Assembly (NCBI GenBank): GCA_002049985.1
Contig: MVCY01000094.1
Coordinates: 1-5,904, forward strand
Direction: 5' to 3'
From: Candidatus Latescibacteria bacterium 4484_181
GTDB taxonomy: Bacteria > Latescibacterota > MVCY01
DNA length: 5,904 nucleotides
The stretch's first letter is position 1; each line of letters begins with the position of its first letter. The notes beneath the pieces are model-generated. The model ran no database searches. It was not told where the DNA came from and saw nothing but the letters and a program-made list of their open reading frames with translations. The position numbers and the translations under genes are program-made. Of this stretch, positions 5,748 through 5,904 are shown piece after piece.

Positions 5748-5904
5748 AGCTTATTCCGCGGTGACTGCTGAATGACAAAACATGAGCATCAGCATTGTGA
5801 ACAACATCTTCAGTCTTGTCGGGTTTCAAGAGTCTTCATTGAAGAGATACTTGCCGACTTGTGGATGATTGAACAACTCACCGGATTCCGTCGAAGAATA
5901 GAGG
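5748..5904. other. Unassigned 157-bp flank upstream of fusA
   Basis: The expected neighbour, rpsG (S7), is not recognisable in any frame. Two short open stretches exist. On the plus strand an ATG at 5772 opens a frame that runs off the right edge (44 codons, starting MTKHEHQHCEQH), but it has no Shine-Dalgarno. On the minus strand a frame from the edge ends at 5826 (25 residues, ending VGKYLFNEDS). I recognise neither; both are short enough to be open by chance. A perfect 6-bp inverted repeat with a 1-nt centre (5833-5845) is too small to call a terminator. Confidence 0.3.

Noticed and set aside
5750..5778. Promoter-like TTGTCA, 17-nt spacer, AATAAG on the minus strand ahead of fusA
   Set aside because: The -10-like box ends 2 nt before the ATG, so transcription would start within the coding sequence; the -10 match is also weak.
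5833..5845. Perfect 13-nt palindrome TCTTCA-T-TGAAGA
   Set aside because: Stem of only 6 AT-rich pairs with a 1-nt loop and no U-tract; expected by chance and not a credible terminator or operator without further copies.

Overview
The window is a bacterial chromosomal segment (GC near one half, Shine-Dalgarno-led genes, tightly packed operon) in which every recognisable gene lies on the minus strand. Read in transcription order from the right it holds fusA (EF-G), rpsJ (S10), the C-terminal part of rplC (L3), rplD (L4), the C-terminal part of rplW (L23), rplB (L2) and rpsS (S19). After that come a short-chain dehydrogenase resembling UxuB/YjmF D-mannonate oxidoreductases and the start of a 6-phosphogluconate dehydrogenase gene that runs off the left edge. 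The proteins are clearly bacterial, but I cannot place the phylum from them; a deep-branching or uncultured anaerobe is only a guess.

Region by region: 1-389 is the 5' part of gnd; 406-1224 the sugar-acid SDR; 1225-1262 a 38-nt spacer with an orphan ribosome-binding site; 1263-1556 rpsS; 1563-2387 rplB; 2392-2505 a headless rplW; 2506-3141 rplD; 3164-3538 a headless rplC; 3539-3847 rpsJ; 3822-5747 a shortened fusA; 5748-5904 unassigned sequence.

The gene order is the familiar str/S10 ribosomal cluster, but it is damaged in a consistent way. EF-G lacks about 17 residues containing the G5 motif and also its last roughly 45 residues. L3 has lost about its first 85-90 residues, with the remnant beginning directly after the rpsJ stop. 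L23 has lost about its first 60 residues, with the remnant beginning directly after the rplD stop. rplV and everything normally downstream of rpsS are replaced by sugar-acid genes, and rpsG is not seen upstream of fusA. The retained parts carry no frameshift or premature stop, and rpsJ, rplD, rplB and rpsS look complete.

Because L3, L23 and EF-G are essential, the likeliest explanation is a chimeric or gap-collapsed assembly (for example single-cell amplification or scaffolding with gaps removed). A recently deleted second copy of the cluster is the main biological alternative. I do not see a convincing new biological system; the internal deletions are the signal that deserves checking. The two metabolic genes at the left are well formed and look like a translationally coupled, NAD-linked sugar-acid catabolic pair.
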